Origin: Thalassotalea fonticola
Lineage (GTDB): Bacteria > Pseudomonadota > Gammaproteobacteria > Enterobacterales > Alteromonadaceae
Direction: 5' to 3'
Assembly: GCF_032911225.1 (NCBI RefSeq)
Contig: NZ_CP136600.1
Coordinates: forward strand, 4,588,001 to 4,652,000
DNA length: 64,000 nucleotides
Shown here in pieces: positions 38,208 to 46,985 of this stretch. Position 1 is the stretch's first letter. Every line of letters begins with the position of its first letter. Position numbers and translations under genes: made by a program. Under the pieces are notes generated by a model, which saw nothing but the letters and a program-made list of their open reading frames with translations, did not search any database and had not been told where the DNA came from.

Positions 38208-38232
38208 CGGAGGCGAAAGCCTCCGCTTTTTG
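38208..38232 (+). terminator. Intrinsic terminator of acs
   Basis: CGGAGGC-GAAA-GCCTCCG, a 7-bp GC stem with a GNRA-type tetraloop, followed by cTTTTTgtt. Confidence 0.9.
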
Positions 38233-38359
38233 TTAATGAAAACGCACTTTGGTATATGTAATTACAATTTGTCTAAAAATAAATCTTGCCAGATGAAACT
38301 AAAAGCTGCTACAAATACCTATCAGCTCTGCTTTAGAGCATGCGAGTTTTGACCAGACT

Positions 38360-38374
38360 TTATAACGTTATAAT
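38360..38374. promoter_or_regulatory. Probable aroF promoter -10 with 14-bp palindrome
   Basis: TATAAT at 38369-38374 lies inside the perfect palindrome TTATAACGTTATAA (38360-38373). A TTGACC at 38349-38354 is only 14 bp upstream, short for a -35. A second TATAAT (38385-38390) is too close to the leader ATG. The dyad could be an operator, but does not match the TyrR box. Confidence 0.4.
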
Positions 38375-38403
38375 TTTTGGTTCGTATAATTAATAGAAAA
38401 GAT

Positions 38404-38460
38404 ATGCAAAATCAAAATTTAAGCCTCCGATATTATCGCTATACCTATCTTTATTACTAA
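38404..38460 (+). CDS. Tyr-rich leader peptide of aroF-tyrA
   Basis: An 18-codon ORF encoding MQNQNLSLRYYRYTYLYY and stop. Six of the last nine codons are Tyr (five TAT, one TAC). AGAAAAG lies a few nt before the ATG. It ends 78 nt before aroF, whose product opens the pathway to Tyr, and tyrA follows. By the rule of biosynthetic leader peptides (pheL, trpL, hisL), this should sense charged tRNA-Tyr by ribosome stalling. No GC-rich intrinsic terminator follows, so the control may be translational. A perfect 8-bp stem (38454-38473) overlaps its last codons and stop. Confidence 0.75.
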   Translation: MQNQNLSLRYYRYTYLYY

Positions 38461-38532
38461 ATCTTTTTAGTAACCCCTGCTGTATCTTATTAATTTAAAA
38501 AATTTTCAATCAACAACAAAACTTATATCGGA
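38426..38532 (+). promoter_or_regulatory. Possible pairing of leader with the aroF ribosome-binding site
   Basis: TCCGATAT (38426-38433, in the leader just at and before the first Tyr codons) is perfectly complementary to ATATCGGA (38525-38532), which contains the first half of the aroF SD (GGAAGA). A ribosome held at the first Tyr codons would cover the left arm and free the SD. Confidence 0.4.
38454..38473 (+). promoter_or_regulatory. Stem-loop at the end of the Tyr leader ORF
   Basis: TTACTAAA-tctt-TTTAGTAA: 8-bp perfect stem including the last Tyr codon (TAC) and stop codon of the leader. AT-rich, no T-tract, so not a terminator by itself; it may pace or compete with the leader/SD pairing. 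Confidence 0.4.
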
Positions 38533-38538
38533 AGAACT

Positions 38539-39609
38539 ATGCACACTAGCAAACTAAATGACGTTCATGTTAACTCAGAAGAAGTCTTAATCACCCCTAA
38601 TCAACTAAAAGAAAAACTACCGCTTAGCGAGTCAGATCGTGAATTTATTTTAAGCTCTCGTCAGGTGATTTCAAACATCATTCACAAAAAAGACTCTCGT
38701 CTACTAGTGATCTCCGGTCCTTGTTCGGTACATGATGTAGAAGCCGCGAAAGAATACGGCCGAAAACTTAAAGCCTTACATGATAAGTACCAAGATACTT
38801 TATATATTGTTATGCGGGTTTACTTTGAAAAGCCTCGTACGACGGTTGGCTGGAAAGGTCTCATTAATGATCCTCATATGGATGGCAGTTTTGATGTAGC
38901 TACGGGTTTAGAAACCGCTCGTGAACTTCTTATTTACCTTACTGAGCTTGGTTTGCCATTAGCAACCGAAGCGCTTGACCCTATTTCTCCGCAGTACTTG
39001 GCTGAGTTATTCAGTTGGTCAGCAATTGGTGCGCGAACTACCGAGTCACAAACCCATCGTGAAATGGCCAGTGGTTTATCTATGCCTATCGGTTTCAAAA
39101 ATGGTACCAATGGTTCATTAGGTGTTGCCATAAACGCTATGGAATCAGCGGCTTCTTCGCATCGCTTTATGGGGATAAATAAAGAAGGGCAAGTAGCATT
39201 AGTGAAAACTTCTGGTAACCCGGATGGTCACGTGATTTTACGTGGTGGTCAACAGCCTAATTATGATTCAGTAAATGTTGCCATGTGCGAGCAAAGTTTA
39301 GATAAAGCTGATTTAGCACAAGCATTAGTCGTTGATTGTTCACATGCAAACTCGAGTAAAGATCATAATCGTCAACCTTTGGTGGCTGAAAATGTGATTA
39401 ACCAAATATGTGAAGGCAACAAATCTATCATCGGGATTATGCTTGAAAGTAATCTAAATGCTGGTAATCAAAGCTCGAACTTACCAAAAAGTGAACTTGC
39501 CTATGGCGTATCGGTAACAGATGCATGTATTGACTGGGCAGCAACGGTAGATTTATTTGAACAAACTAGTGCTAAGCTTAAAGACGTTTTGCCAACACGC
39601 ATTGGTTAA
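38539..39609 (+). CDS. aroF: DAHP synthase (3-deoxy-7-phosphoheptulonate synthase), probably Tyr-sensitive
   Basis: 356 residues, class I-alpha. Motifs 'VISGPCSVHDVEAAKEYGRKL', 'RVYFEKPRTTVGWKGLINDPHMDG', 'IGARTTESQTHREMASGLSMPIGFKNGTNG' and 'VDCSHANSSKDHNRQ' (metal/PEP site). First step of the shikimate pathway (PEP + erythrose-4-P). The choice of aroF over aroG/aroH rests on the adjacent tyrA and the Tyr leader, not on allosteric residues. SD is GGAAGA with only a short spacer. Forms aroF-tyrA with a 27-bp gap. Confidence 0.93.
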   Translation: MHTSKLNDVHVNSEEVLITPNQLKEKLPLSESDREFILSSRQVISNIIHKKDSRLLVISGPCSVHDVEAAKEYGRKLKALHDKYQDTLYIVMRVYFEKPRTTVGWKGLINDPHMDGSFDVATGLETARELLIYLTELGLPLATEALDPISPQYLAELFSWSAIGARTTESQTHREMASGLSMPIGFKNGTNGSLGVAINAMESAASSHRFMGINKEGQVALVKTSGNPDGHVILRGGQQPNYDSVNVAMCEQSLDKADLAQALVVDCSHANSSKDHNRQPLVAENVINQICEGNKSIIGIMLESNLNAGNQSSNLPKSELAYGVSVTDACIDWAATVDLFEQTSAKLKDVLPTRIG

Positions 39610-39636
39610 TATTGTAAGAATAGAAAGTAAACATTA

Positions 39637-40764
39637 ATGACAACCTTTGATAAAAAGCTTCAACAATGTCGAAATGATATTGACGATATCGATCAACAAC
39701 TCGTTTCTTTATTGGCTAAACGCCGTGAAGTAACGAGTAAAGTCGGTGAACTCAAAAGCCAAGTTGGTATGCCCATTTTTGCACCCGAACGGGAGAATCA
39801 ATTGCTGGCCAAACTTGGCAAACAAGCAAAAGCCATAGACTTGTCTGTGCCTTTAGTTGAAGATGTTTTTCGCCGCATTATGCGTGATTCGTACTCTTCG
39901 CAAGATGAGCAAGGTTATCAGTGCATAAACCCTAATGCTGGGAGAATTGTGGTGATCGGTGGTAAAGGTCAGCTCGGGCAAGTGTTTGTCGACTTATTTA
40001 CTCGTACCGGCTATCAAGTATCAATTATTGAAAAAGATGACTGGCCCAATACTGATAATATTCTCGCTAAAGCTGGTCTGGTAATTGTTGCTGTACCAAT
40101 TAATTTAACAGAAATGGTGATCAGCAAATTATCTAACTTGTCTCCAGATTGTATACTAGCAGATATCACCAGTATAAAAGCGAAACCGTTAACGGCCATG
40201 ATGGCAATACATAAAGGGCCTGTTGTAGGGTTACATCCTATGTTTGGTCCAGACGTAACTGGTTTGATCAAACAAACCATTATTGTGTGTCATGGTGAGC
40301 AGTCGGATAAATATCAATGGCTACTTGATCAATTTACCGTATGGGGCGCACTTAATTATGTGGTAAGTGCTAAAGAGCACGATGATGCCATGGCTATGGT
40401 TCAGGTGATGCGTCATTTTTCAACGGTAAGTTATGGCTACCACCTGATGCAGGAAAACGTCGAGCTTGATCAGCTATTGGCGATGAGTTCGCCTATATAC
40501 CGTCTAGAATTGGCCATGGTTGGTCGCTTATTTGCTCAAGATCCGAATCTTTATGCCGACATTATTTTTTCAAATCCTGAAAATGTTGTGATGATGAAAC
40601 GTTTTGCTAATCGTTTTATTGAGTTGCTATCATCGGTTGAACAAGGTAAAAAAGCTGATTTTATTGAAAAATTTCAGCAAGTTGCCAACTGGTTTGGTGA
40701 TGACGCGCAAAACTTCTTATTAGAGTCTAAATCATTATTGGAAAAAGCCCGTGAGCAAAAATAA
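39637..40764 (+). CDS. tyrA: Bifunctional chorismate mutase/prephenate dehydrogenase (T-protein)
   Basis: 375 residues. N-terminal AroQ chorismate mutase (1-90: '[30 protein letters not shown]'), then an NAD-binding prephenate dehydrogenase (about 98-372: '[19 protein letters not shown]', '[10 protein letters not shown]', '[15 protein letters not shown]'). Makes 4-hydroxyphenylpyruvate for Tyr. Length and domain order match E. coli TyrA. Overlaps the next gene by 14 bp. Confidence 0.97.
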   Translation: MTTFDKKLQQCRNDIDDIDQQLVSLLAKRREVTSKVGELKSQVGMPIFAPERENQLLAKLGKQAKAIDLSVPLVEDVFRRIMRDSYSSQDEQGYQCINPNAGRIVVIGGKGQLGQVFVDLFTRTGYQVSIIEKDDWPNTDNILAKAGLVIVAVPINLTEMVISKLSNLSPDCILADITSIKAKPLTAMMAIHKGPVVGLHPMFGPDVTGLIKQTIIVCHGEQSDKYQWLLDQFTVWGALNYVVSAKEHDDAMAMVQVMRHFSTVSYGYHLMQENVELDQLLAMSSPIYRLELAMVGRLFAQDPNLYADIIFSNPENVVMMKRFANRFIELLSSVEQGKKADFIEKFQQVANWFGDDAQNFLLESKSLLEKAREQK

Positions 40765-41317
40765 TTCAGATAAAAGTACGTCGTTGAATACCAATAAAAA
40801 AGTAACGTTTTTGCAAAAACATAAAAGAACGATTATGTTTCTCGCGTTTGTATTTTGGATTGGCTTTGCCGTTTTATATTCTACGCAATCTAACGCAAAA
40901 GAGTCTTATCCTATTGGTGAGATAAGTAAACAACAATTACTAGAAAACCATGATGATTTTGCCAGCAATTATTATGATTATCAGCCCTCTGAGGAAGAAT
41001 ATACAGCAATAGCAGCAATAGCTGATAAGGTCACTGTTGACGTGTTCTTTGGTACTTGGTGTCACGACAGTGAGCGTGAAGTTCCGCGTTTATTGAAGAG
41101 CCTTAAAAATAATCAGCTAAAGGTCTCATTAATTGCTTTAGATGGTAAAAAGTCTGATCCGGCTGGATTGGCGCAACAAAGTGGAATTAAATACACGCCT
41201 ACTTTTATCATTTATGCAGGTGGGGTAGAAATTGGCCGTATCATTGAAAGGCCAAAACAATCTTTAGCAGAAGATATTTGGTTAATCTGGCACAAGCATT
41301 CGTTAGCCAAATCGTAA
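40751..41317 (+). CDS. Membrane-anchored thioredoxin-fold protein with a single active-site Cys
   Basis: 188 residues from a GTG inside the last codons of tyrA. N-terminal membrane anchor (about 28-44), then a periplasmic thioredoxin-like domain with '[20 protein letters not shown]': the usual WCxxC reads W103-C-H-D-S107, so only the first Cys remains. The cis-Pro loop '[12 protein letters not shown]' is intact. With one Cys it cannot form the classical dithiol; a monothiol or isomerase-like/structural role is more likely. Coupling to tyrA is by the overlap; functional link unknown. Confidence 0.7.
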   Translation: MSKNNSDKSTSLNTNKKVTFLQKHKRTIMFLAFVFWIGFAVLYSTQSNAKESYPIGEISKQQLLENHDDFASNYYDYQPSEEEYTAIAAIADKVTVDVFFGTWCHDSEREVPRLLKSLKNNQLKVSLIALDGKKSDPAGLAQQSGIKYTPTFIIYAGGVEIGRIIERPKQSLAEDIWLIWHKHSLAKS

Positions 41318-41328
41318 AGTTAATAAAT

Positions 41329-41775
41329 TCATTGTAACCCTTGTAAAGTAGAGAGCACTAGTTGTCGGTTGCTCTCAATCGCAAGGTTGATCTGCTTATT
41401 ACTATTTTCTTGTTCATCCATTAATTGCCAATGTTCAGTCCAAACTTGATGTAAATTATCGGCGTCCGTTTTTACCTTGGGTGATACAGTTTGCGCTAAA
41501 TCCTGCACATATAGAACATGACGCCAGCCTTTGATAGGATCGGCGTTATTCTCCACAGCATTATAAAAAGCACTATCAACTAATAATTGCAGCTCGGCCA
41601 ACGACATTAGTATTTGAAATGATGATGTTCTAACGTTGCGATTAAACTCTGTTTGCTCGTTACGCCAAGTATTGTAAGCGAGCGACGTGATCGCAATAAC
41701 AATACTGATAATCGCAATAAGGTTGTTTTGCACTTGTTGTTTTATCGATATTTTTTTATTACTCACGTCACCCAT
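41329..41775 (-). CDS. Single-TM protein of unknown function
   Basis: 148 residues from the ATG at 41775 (an upstream GTG at 41781 overlaps the AAGG ribosome site). One membrane segment (about 18-38, 'NLIAIISIVIAITSLAYNTW'), then a helical extracytoplasmic domain with 'ASSFQILMSLAELQLLVDSAFYNAVE'-like periodicity and no motif I recognise. It is 30 bp downstream of the AsmA-like gene on the same strand, so probably cotranscribed, and ends 11 bp from the convergent thioredoxin-fold gene. Confidence 0.55.
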   Translation of the reverse strand: MGDVSNKKISIKQQVQNNLIAIISIVIAITSLAYNTWRNEQTEFNRNVRTSSFQILMSLAELQLLVDSAFYNAVENNADPIKGWRHVLYVQDLAQTVSPKVKTDADNLHQVWTEHWQLMDEQENSNKQINLAIESNRQLVLSTLQGLQ

Positions 41776-41804
41776 ACACACCTTAACCGTAAATGTTATG
41801 TCGA

Positions 41805-42545
41805 TTAACTATGCTTTTTCTTCAACTTTTCAATAAAGTCTTGTTTTTTCTTATTCAATTTATCTTTTAATACTTGTTTATATTGTTTTTTCGCGGCAGC
41901 TGAAATTGCTTTAAATAAACTATTACCTATCACGGTACCTAACTCACTCGCTGGTATGCCATCAACGCCACCAATTGCATCCAACTGTACACTTGGTATC
42001 TCTATATCATAGCTCTTACCATTAACTTTACTTAAATCTACCGTTAACGCTACACCAGTTAATTCTAGTTTATTAATGGCAATGCGAGGTTCAGGCTTAC
42101 TGTCCTTTTTCTTTTTAGGTGTAGGCTCAGACTCAGGTTTTGGAATTTGGTTATTTATGGCGGCTAATAAATCTTTAAAATTATTATTGCCATTTTTATC
42201 GAACTCAACAAAGGCTTGCGGGTTTTTCATTGTAAGAGCTTCGATAATTACAGGAGAGCCAGTAAGAGAGTTAACATCTAAATCTAGTGATACTTCACCT
42301 AAATAAAATGCTAGAGGCTGCTCATACTTACTTGGGTTTGAAAAACGAACCCCATAAATTCCACCGAATCCTTCGCTAAGTTGTAGATCTACCTTGTCAA
42401 CTTTTACGGTTTCTCCAGTTAGCTTTGACCCTTGAATTTCAATTTGCGAGCGGATAAAGCCATTCCAATCTGCCGAGGCCAGAAACCAAAGCATGGCGCC
42501 AAAAAATAATAATAGGCCAATGGCGATTGCTGCAAGTTTATTCAT
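41805..42545 (-). CDS. AsmA/DUF748-like periplasmic protein
   Basis: 246 residues. N-terminal membrane anchor (MNKLAAIAIGLLLFFGAMLWFL), then a domain like the N-terminal repeat of AsmA-type proteins: 'SKLTGETVKVDKVDLQLSEGFGGIYGVRFSNP', 'VSLDLDVNSLTGSPVIIEALTMKNPQAFVEFDKNGNNNFKDLL'. A Lys/Pro-rich linker (about 133-150) and a highly basic C-terminal helix (about 217-246) follow. Full AsmA proteins transport or organise lipids between membranes; this short version may be an accessory. Upstream of the single-TM gene on one transcript. Confidence 0.6.
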   Translation of the reverse strand: MNKLAAIAIGLLLFFGAMLWFLASADWNGFIRSQIEIQGSKLTGETVKVDKVDLQLSEGFGGIYGVRFSNPSKYEQPLAFYLGEVSLDLDVNSLTGSPVIIEALTMKNPQAFVEFDKNGNNNFKDLLAAINNQIPKPESEPTPKKKKDSKPEPRIAINKLELTGVALTVDLSKVNGKSYDIEIPSVQLDAIGGVDGIPASELGTVIGNSLFKAISAAAKKQYKQVLKDKLNKKKQDFIEKLKKKHS

Positions 42546-42705
42546 GTTTTATCCAAAATGTTGTTAAAGAAATATTACCCTTTATAATTATAGCCTTACA
42601 TTACAAAATATTTAACTTAAAAAATATGTAATTCAACGTATTGTTATCGTTTCAATGTGTAATATAGGTTATATTGACTCAAATTATTTTGGACAAAATC
42701 GCCTC

Positions 42706-43773
42706 ATGGAATCTACAAAATCATCTCGCTTACCTTTAATAGTTTTAGCAGGCTTGCTAATTGTCTTATTAGTTTATCTTAATTTACCAGAACAAAATGT
42801 TAGCAACTCAAAAAGTGCCAGAGTCGTATCGGTTAAAACTACCCCTGTAGTTATGGCTGAATTTAGCGATGAATTTGAAGCTTTAGGTACAACTAAAGCC
42901 AATGAAGAAGTTGTTATTACCGCTCAGTACACTGATATTATCGAGTCGATTCATTTTAATGATGGCGATGCAGTTAAAAAGGGGGATGTTTTAGTTGAGC
43001 TTTCTAAAGCTGAAGAGCAAGCTAAAATAAAAGAATTACAAGCCAACCTTGATCAATCAACATCACAATTACTGCGCTTTAAAGAACTACTTAAGAAAGA
43101 TGTTGGCTCTATTGCCCAGCGGGACGAACAAAAAGCAAAAGTACAGTCAATCAGAGCCCAGCTATTAAGTGCAGAAGCAATCTTAAATAACTTAACCATT
43201 AGAGCGCCTTTTGATGGTCAACTTGGCTTTCGTCAAGTGAGTGTTGGTGCGTTAATTAATGACGGTTCTACCATCACTACACTAGACGATATATCTATTA
43301 TAAAAATTGATTTTGCTATTCCAGAACGTTTCATTCCTACAATTAATATTGGTCAATCGATAGCTGCAACCAATGTCGCATACCCAGATAATAAGTTTAT
43401 TGGCAAAGTTACCAGTATTGCACCACGTGTAGATGCGATAACTCGGACAATTCAAATTCGCGCAGAAATCGATAATAACAATAAGAAACTGCGCCCAGGT
43501 ATGTTAATGAGTATTATTTTAGAGCGTAATGTAGCGCAAGTACTGCAAATTCCTGAAAGTGCGGTTATTCCTTATGAAGACAAACATTTTGTTTTTATTG
43601 TTGAAAATGATATCGCCAAAAGAATTGATATCTCTGTTGGTCGTCGCAAACCTGGTATTGTTGAGGTTTATTCTGGAATTGAAGAAGGCATAAATGTTGT
43701 CGTTGAAGGCGCGTTAAAATTAAGAGATGGTACTCAAGTAAAAGTAAGCTCCGCAATAATGGAAGCTAAATAA
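42706..43773 (+). CDS. RND efflux periplasmic adaptor (membrane fusion protein)
   Basis: 355 residues from the ATG at 42706 (MESTKSSRLPLIVLAGLL); the in-frame ATG at 42655 would add a non-hydrophobic stretch. N-terminal anchor, lipoyl halves ('SIHFNDGDAVKKGDVLVELSKAEEQAKIKELQAN' and 'TIRAPFDGQLGFRQVSVGALINDG'), a short coiled-coil hairpin between them, then beta-barrel and membrane-proximal domains ('LRPGMLMSIIL', 'IPESAVIPYEDKHFVFIVE'). The stop overlaps the pump start (TAATG). Partner of the next gene. Confidence 0.9.
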   Translation: MESTKSSRLPLIVLAGLLIVLLVYLNLPEQNVSNSKSARVVSVKTTPVVMAEFSDEFEALGTTKANEEVVITAQYTDIIESIHFNDGDAVKKGDVLVELSKAEEQAKIKELQANLDQSTSQLLRFKELLKKDVGSIAQRDEQKAKVQSIRAQLLSAEAILNNLTIRAPFDGQLGFRQVSVGALINDGSTITTLDDISIIKIDFAIPERFIPTINIGQSIAATNVAYPDNKFIGKVTSIAPRVDAITRTIQIRAEIDNNNKKLRPGMLMSIILERNVAQVLQIPESAVIPYEDKHFVFIVENDIAKRIDISVGRRKPGIVEVYSGIEEGINVVVEGALKLRDGTQVKVSSAIMEAK

Positions 43774-46700
43774 TGGTATTGTCAGATCTTTCAGTAAAAA
43801 GGCCGGTTTTTGCCACGGTTTTAAATTTACTAATTGTTACTTTTGGTATTGTCGCATTTTTATTATTACCTTTGCGTGAATACCCAGATATTGATAAACC
43901 TGTGGTATCTGTTTCTACATCATACCCAGGGGCTTCAGCAGCCATTGTTGAGACTAAAATAACGCAAGTTTTAGAAGATAAAATAAGCGGTATTGAGGGT
44001 GTTAAGAACATCAAATCGAATTCAAGAGATGGTCAGTCTCGTATTTCAATTGAATTTAATGTAGAACGAGACGTCGACAGCGCGGCGAATGATGTGCGTG
44101 ATAAAATTTCTTCTGAGTTACGCCGTTTACCAGACCAAGCTGATCCTCCTGAAGTGAAAAAGGCCAACGATGACGATGACGTTATTGCATGGTTTACTCT
44201 GCAAAGTGAAGTATTTAACACCCTAGAACTTACCGATTATGCAAATCGTTATATTGTAGACCGTTTTGCCGTGGTAAATGGCGTAGCTGAGGTTATGGTT
44301 GGCGGTGGCCGTAATTACGCGATGAAAATCACACTTAATCGTCAAGCAATGGCTGCACGCGGTATTACCGTAAATGATATTGAATCTACTCTCCTAGCCG
44401 AAAATGTTGAGTTGCCGGCTGGTGAAGTAAAATCCGTGGACAGAATTTTTAATGTACGTGTTTCTCGAAGTTATAAAACTGATGTCGATTTCGCTAACAT
44501 GGTGATCGCTCGAGGAGATAATAATTCATTAGTGCGTTTATCTGATGTGGCAAGTGTCGATATTACTGCAGAAGATGAAGAAACTATGTTTAGGGGTTAC
44601 GGTAGTAATATGGTTGGGTTGGGCATTATTAAACAATCTACTGCAAACACCATCGACGTAGTTAATGCCGCGCGAGAAGAAATGGAGCAGGTAAAACTTA
44701 ATTTACCCGCAGGTACGAGTATCGTCCCTAGCTATGATTCATCTACCTTCATCAAGGAGTCTATAAAGGAGGTTTATAATACCTTGGGTGTTGCCATGTT
44801 AATGGTGGTTTTAGTCATTTTCTTGTTTCTAGGTAATATTAGAGCAACCTTTATCCCTGCTGTTACTGTACCGGTTGCTTTAATTGGCTCTATGATTGTA
44901 TTAAGTGCTCTTGGCTTTTCTATTAATTTACTGACTTTACTTGCACTTGTACTTGCTATTGGTTTAGTCGTTGATGATTCCATTGTTGTTTTAGAAAACA
45001 TCTATCGCCGCATTGAGCAAGGGGAAAAACCACTAGCTGCTGCATTTAACGGTGGTCGAGAAGTCGCATTTGCCGTTGTGGCTACAACATTAGTATTGGT
45101 TTCGGTATTTGTGCCATTAATATTTATGGCCGGCGATATAGGCAGATTGTTTACTGAGTTCGCTCTTGCTATTGCCGCAGCAGTGATCTTTTCAAGTATA
45201 ACTGCATTATCGTTGACGCCAATGATGTGTTCTAAATTATTAAAACACCGAAAACGCAGTTCGTCATTTGGGCAGTTTTTAGATAATGGTTTTGCTAAGC
45301 TTGAAAAAAGTTATGCTAATGCAATATCTGGGTTGATCAAGCAACCGTTAATGATCGTGTTGGTCATGCTCCTAGCATTTGCCAGCTTATGGACCATTTT
45401 TGATAAATTGCCGAGCGAATATGCGCCTAAAGAAGATCGTGGCGGTGCATTCTTAATTATGAGTGGTGCTGAAGGTGCTAGTTTTAAAAGTAATGCTGGT
45501 AATATGCTGCAAATTGAAGAAAAATTATTGCGTCATTATGAAGAGGGCACATTGGAACGAGTTCTTGTGAGGGTTCCTGGCTTTAGAGGTACTGGCGGTA
45601 TTGCCATCATTGGCCTGCCACCATGGCAAGAACGTGATATATCAACTCAAGATTTTATTAATGGCTTTAATCAAGAACTTGCCGACGTAACTGACGTACG
45701 GGCTTTTGTTATGACGCGAGGTGGTTTAGGTGGTAGAGATGGCGGTGGTCGTCCAATTGGATTTGTTTTACAAGGAACTAATTACGAAGAGCTTGCCCGC
45801 TGGCGTGATATTATTATGGCGAAAGCGCAAGACAATCCAAATATTATTGGTTTAGACAGTAATTATAAAGAAACTTCACCACAAGTTTTAGTTAATATTA
45901 ACCGAACCCGAGCATCTGATTTAGGCGTTACTGTTGGCGATATAGGTAGAACCTTAGAAACCATGCTAGGTAAACGTCGAGTAACTACCTATATTGATAG
46001 AGGTGAGGAGTACGATGTATTGCTTGCCGGTAATGAAGATGAATATCGTTCTCCTGATAGCATTGACAATATCTATGTTCGTTCGAACACAACCGAGCAA
46101 TTAGTGCCAATGTCGAATTTGATCAGTTTTGAAGAAAACGCCCGTTCAAAGAATCTAAATCGCTACAATCGTTTAAGAAGTATTACCTTGTCAGGTAATT
46201 TAGCAGAAGGCTATACCTTAGGTGAAGCGTTAGATTTTCTGAACCAAGTGGTCGAGGAAGAGCTCCCAGCAGAGGCTTCAGTTGATTACACCGGACAATC
46301 TCAAAAGTTAAAAGATGGTAGTAGTTCGATGATCATCATTTTTGCCTTAGCATTACTCATAACCTATTTAGTGTTAGCTGCTCAGTTTGAAAGCTTTATT
46401 CATCCATTTGTAATTTTACTTACTGTGCCATTAGCCCTTGTTGGTGCATTGGCGGGGTTATATGCAATGGGCATGAGTTTAAATATTTACAGTCAAATAG
46501 GCATAGTGATGTTAATTGGTTTAGCGGCTAAAAATGGTATTTTAATTGTCGAATTTGCTAACCAGTTACGAGACGCAGGTGAAGAGTTCACCGATGCAAT
46601 TGTTAAAGGCGCACAGCAACGTTTACGTCCAATTATTATGACGTCGTTTACGACTGTGATGAGTGCTATTCCGCTTGTTATTGCTGTAGGTCCTGGCGCA

Positions 46701-46856
46701 GAAAGTAGAATGGTAATTGGTGTGGTTATTTTTGCTGGCGTATCATTGGCAAGTATATTTACCTTGTTTATTGTACCTGGTGCCTATTACTGGTTATGTC
46801 GCAGCACTAAGTCACCAGAGTACATCGCAAAACAGTTAGAAGAACAAATTAACTAA
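43773..46856 (+). CDS. RND efflux pump, inner-membrane permease
   Basis: 1027 residues, twelve membrane segments, two large periplasmic loops. The proton-relay Asp pair is present ('LAIGLVVDDSIVVLENIYRRIEQG' in TM4), as is the TM10 lysine ('GLAAKNGILIVEFANQLRDAGEEF'). Belongs to the HAE1 family (AcrB/MexB/VexH-like). Together with the adaptor it would expel drugs, bile-like compounds or metabolites. No outer-membrane channel gene is adjacent, so a shared TolC must serve. No local repressor either. Confidence 0.93.
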   Translation: MVLSDLSVKRPVFATVLNLLIVTFGIVAFLLLPLREYPDIDKPVVSVSTSYPGASAAIVETKITQVLEDKISGIEGVKNIKSNSRDGQSRISIEFNVERDVDSAANDVRDKISSELRRLPDQADPPEVKKANDDDDVIAWFTLQSEVFNTLELTDYANRYIVDRFAVVNGVAEVMVGGGRNYAMKITLNRQAMAARGITVNDIESTLLAENVELPAGEVKSVDRIFNVRVSRSYKTDVDFANMVIARGDNNSLVRLSDVASVDITAEDEETMFRGYGSNMVGLGIIKQSTANTIDVVNAAREEMEQVKLNLPAGTSIVPSYDSSTFIKESIKEVYNTLGVAMLMVVLVIFLFLGNIRATFIPAVTVPVALIGSMIVLSALGFSINLLTLLALVLAIGLVVDDSIVVLENIYRRIEQGEKPLAAAFNGGREVAFAVVATTLVLVSVFVPLIFMAGDIGRLFTEFALAIAAAVIFSSITALSLTPMMCSKLLKHRKRSSSFGQFLDNGFAKLEKSYANAISGLIKQPLMIVLVMLLAFASLWTIFDKLPSEYAPKEDRGGAFLIMSGAEGASFKSNAGNMLQIEEKLLRHYEEGTLERVLVRVPGFRGTGGIAIIGLPPWQERDISTQDFINGFNQELADVTDVRAFVMTRGGLGGRDGGGRPIGFVLQGTNYEELARWRDIIMAKAQDNPNIIGLDSNYKETSPQVLVNINRTRASDLGVTVGDIGRTLETMLGKRRVTTYIDRGEEYDVLLAGNEDEYRSPDSIDNIYVRSNTTEQLVPMSNLISFEENARSKNLNRYNRLRSITLSGNLAEGYTLGEALDFLNQVVEEELPAEASVDYTGQSQKLKDGSSSMIIIFALALLITYLVLAAQFESFIHPFVILLTVPLALVGALAGLYAMGMSLNIYSQIGIVMLIGLAAKNGILIVEFANQLRDAGEEFTDAIVKGAQQRLRPIIMTSFTTVMSAIPLVIAVGPGAESRMVIGVVIFAGVSLASIFTLFIVPGAYYWLCRSTKSPEYIAKQLEEQIN

Positions 46857-46878
46857 ACTATACGCATTCCTTTAAGTA

Positions 46879-46904
46879 AAAAGCCAATCATCTGATTGGC
46901 TTTT
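46879..46904 (+). terminator. Intrinsic terminator of the RND operon
   Basis: Twelve-bp perfect stem AAAAGCCAATCA / TGATTGGCTTTT with a 2-nt centre (effective loop larger). Confidence 0.8.
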
Positions 46905-46947
46905 CTATAATATTAATTAACAAAAATTATCGATAACTACCGAGATT

Positions 46948-46968
46948 TTGCTCTTCGTTTCTCGTTTC
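46948..46968. repeat. 21-bp dispersed repeat, copy 2
   Basis: Inverted relative to 13361-13381, 20/21 identical. It is followed by a partial echo, 'ctcgtttct', at about 46976, so the unit may be iterated. Confidence 0.6.
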
Positions 46969-46985
46969 TATAACTCTCGTTTCTG

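Noticed and set aside
38461..38538. Intrinsic terminator between Tyr leader and aroF
   Set aside because: Only AT stems without a T tract; hence the translational model.
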